Origin: Alphaproteobacteria bacterium | GTDB lineage: Bacteria; Pseudomonadota; Alphaproteobacteria; VGEJ01 | NCBI GenBank assembly: GCA_016869335.1 | Contig: VGEJ01000103.1 | Span: 1-7,968, forward strand | Direction of reading: 5' to 3' | Length of the DNA: 7,968 nucleotides | In this document: positions 7,131 through 7,968 of the stretch, piece after piece | Layout: the number at the start of each line of letters is the position of its first letter | Numbering within the stretch: position 1 is the first letter of the stretch | Notes under the pieces: model-generated | What the model was told of the DNA's origin: nothing | The model's database searches: none | What the model saw: the letters and a program-made list of their open reading frames with translations, nothing else | Translations under genes and position numbers: made by a program

Positions 7131-7195
7131 TTTCCCCGCCCCTGAGTAGTGTCAAACACTTCTAGCATGCCCGATTCAGACCATTGAGCGCGCCG
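7131..7195. promoter_or_regulatory. Divergent intergenic region between the TfoX-like gene and ispDF
   Basis: 65 bases separate the two divergent starts, so promoters for both genes must lie here or reach into a gene. A short perfect inverted repeat, AGTGT-CAA-ACACT, sits at 7148-7160 and is a candidate operator or chance dyad. On the minus strand TTGACA (7155-7150) matches a -35 element, but no good -10 follows at 16-18 bases. If it were used, transcription would begin near or downstream of the TTG start and would favour the ATG at 7085 for the small gene. No plus-strand promoter for ispDF is clear, and its ribosome site (TGAG) is weak. Confidence 0.35.
7148..7160. repeat. Short inverted repeat AGTGT-CAA-ACACT
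   Basis: Perfect 5-base arms around a 3-base spacer in the divergent gap. It overlaps the minus-strand TTGACA. There is no following T-run and the genes diverge from it, so it is not a terminator. It could be a protein-binding half-site pair, but arms this short occur by chance. Confidence 0.35.
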
Positions 7196-7968
7196 ATGCG
7201 TGTCGCCCTCGTCTTGGCCGCCGGTCGCTCGCTGCGCCTGGCGGCCGCCGTACCCAAAGCCTATCTGCCGCTCGCCGGCGAGCCGGTGCTGCGCCGGAGC
7301 GTGCGGACCTTCCTCGATCATCCTGCCATCGGTGCCGTGCGCGTCGTCGTCCACCCCGATGACGCCCATTTGTACGCGCCCGCCCTTGCCGGGCTCCCGG
7401 CCGGCCGGCTATTGGCGCCGATCCACGGTGGTGGCACACGCCAGGATTCGGCGCGGCGGGGCCTTGAGAGTCTACGAGAACTGTGGCCCCAAGCGGTGCT
7501 GATCCACGACGCGGCGCGGCCCTTCGTTGGCGCCGATCTGATCGACCGCGTGCTCGCGGCGCTGGCGCGGGAAGAGGCGGTGATGCCGGGACTCAGGGTC
7601 ACCGACACTCCCAAGCGTGCCGCCGGAACCCGGGTCCAGGCGACGCTGGACCGCGCCGACCTGTGGCTCGCCCAGACGCCGCAGGGCTTCGCCTTCGATC
7701 GCGTCCTCGCGGCCCATCGCGCCGCGGCCGGGATCGAGCTCAGCGACGACGCCGCCGTTGCCGAGCGCGCCGGCATGGCCGTAGCGATCGTGCCGGGTGA
7801 CCCCGACAACGTGAAGATCACAACGGCCGACGACCTCGCACGGGCCGAGCGTTCCACAGCGGCTGGGCTCGCCGACGTGCGGGTCGGACAGGGTTTCGAT
7901 GTCCACCGCCTGGCCGCGGGTTCCGGCGTCACGCTCTGTGGCGTCGCCGTGCCGTGCCCGCATCGCCT
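7196..7968 (+). CDS. ispDF: IspDF, bifunctional MEP-pathway enzyme (3' end beyond window)
   Basis: Fusion of 2-C-methyl-D-erythritol 4-phosphate cytidylyltransferase (IspD) and 2-C-methyl-D-erythritol 2,4-cyclodiphosphate synthase (IspF), making isoprenoid precursors in the cytoplasm. 257 codons are visible. The IspD half (about 1-225) begins LVLAAGRSLRL, with R14 and K21 (PKAYLPL) matching the catalytic R20 and K27 of the E. coli enzyme. GGGTRQDS (78-85), HDAARP (104-109), R153 (LDRADLW), QTPQGF and K207 (DNVKITT) are all in place. Without a stop the frame continues into IspF at GQGFDVHRL (about 231-239), with metal ligands D235 and H237, followed by LCGVAVPCPHR. The window ends there, so most of IspF is unseen. 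Oddity: the second glycine of the cytidine-binding loop (AAG-x-G) is S12. The start ATG at 7196-7198 gives a complete nucleotide-binding strand and needs no extension. The IspDF fusion is usual in alphaproteobacteria. Confidence 0.95.
   Translation, partial: MRVALVLAAGRSLRLAAAVPKAYLPLAGEPVLRRSVRTFLDHPAIGAVRVVVHPDDAHLYAPALAGLPAGRLLAPIHGGGTRQDSARRGLESLRELWPQAVLIHDAARPFVGADLIDRVLAALAREEAVMPGLRVTDTPKRAAGTRVQATLDRADLWLAQTPQGFAFDRVLAAHRAAAGIELSDDAAVAERAGMAVAIVPGDPDNVKITTADDLARAERSTAAGLADVRVGQGFDVHRLAAGSGVTLCGVAVPCPHR

Noticed and set aside
5700..7145. A 481-codon plus-strand open frame opposite dusB and the TfoX-like gene
   Set aside because: It spans two convincing minus-strand genes and their gap, has low-complexity basic composition and no family resemblance.
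7318..7963. Minus-strand open frames inside ispDF
   Set aside because: They are antisense to the IspD catalytic domain, whose motifs are continuous on the plus strand. Their composition is typical of antisense GC-rich frames.
1..7968. An undescribed defence, mobile or biosynthetic system
   Set aside because: Every gene but the small TfoX-like one belongs to a well-known alphaproteobacterial housekeeping neighbourhood. I see no transposase, integrase, att site, CRISPR repeat, tRNA or composition break indicating transfer.

Overview
The window is a high-GC stretch from an alphaproteobacterium, possibly of the Rhodospirillales type. The class assignment rests on three things: a dusB-ntrB-ntrC operon running straight into ntrY-ntrX, an adjacent divergent ispDF fusion gene, and alphaproteobacterial hallmarks inside the proteins. 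These hallmarks are an NtrY with four membrane segments, a HAMP and a PAS, and an NtrX whose AAA+ domain lacks GAFTGA. The order within the class is a guess.

Most of the window (positions 1-7130) is one minus-strand array. In transcription order it holds a 92-residue TfoX C-terminal-domain protein (7130-6852), a 69-base AT-richer gap, dusB (6782-5796), ntrB (5799-4666), ntrC (4669-3230), ntrY (3222-964) and ntrX (974 to beyond position 1). From dusB to ntrX the genes overlap by 4 bases, overlap by 4 bases, are separated by 7 bases, and overlap by 11 bases. They are very likely one translationally coupled operon. On the plus strand, after a 65-base divergent intergenic region, ispDF starts at 7196 and leaves the window at 7968 just inside its IspF half.

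Functionally, NtrB and NtrC are the soluble sensor kinase and sigma54-dependent activator of general nitrogen control. NtrY and NtrX are a second, membrane-bound kinase and its regulator, associated with nitrogen and redox or envelope control. DusB (historically NifR3) makes dihydrouridine in tRNA and is the usual first gene of this operon. IspDF carries out two non-consecutive steps of the MEP isoprenoid pathway and is only a neighbour.

All protein-coding space is accounted for and every intact gene keeps its catalytic residues. I found no mobile element, CRISPR array, RNA gene or unknown multi-gene system. The less routine items are the free-standing TfoX C-terminal domain at the head of the array, the GAFTGA-less NtrX, a substituted nucleotide-loop glycine in IspD, a K-to-N change in the NtrB H box, and short palindromes in the two intergenic gaps. 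Long open frames antisense to the ntr genes and dusB are artefacts of GC-rich codon usage.
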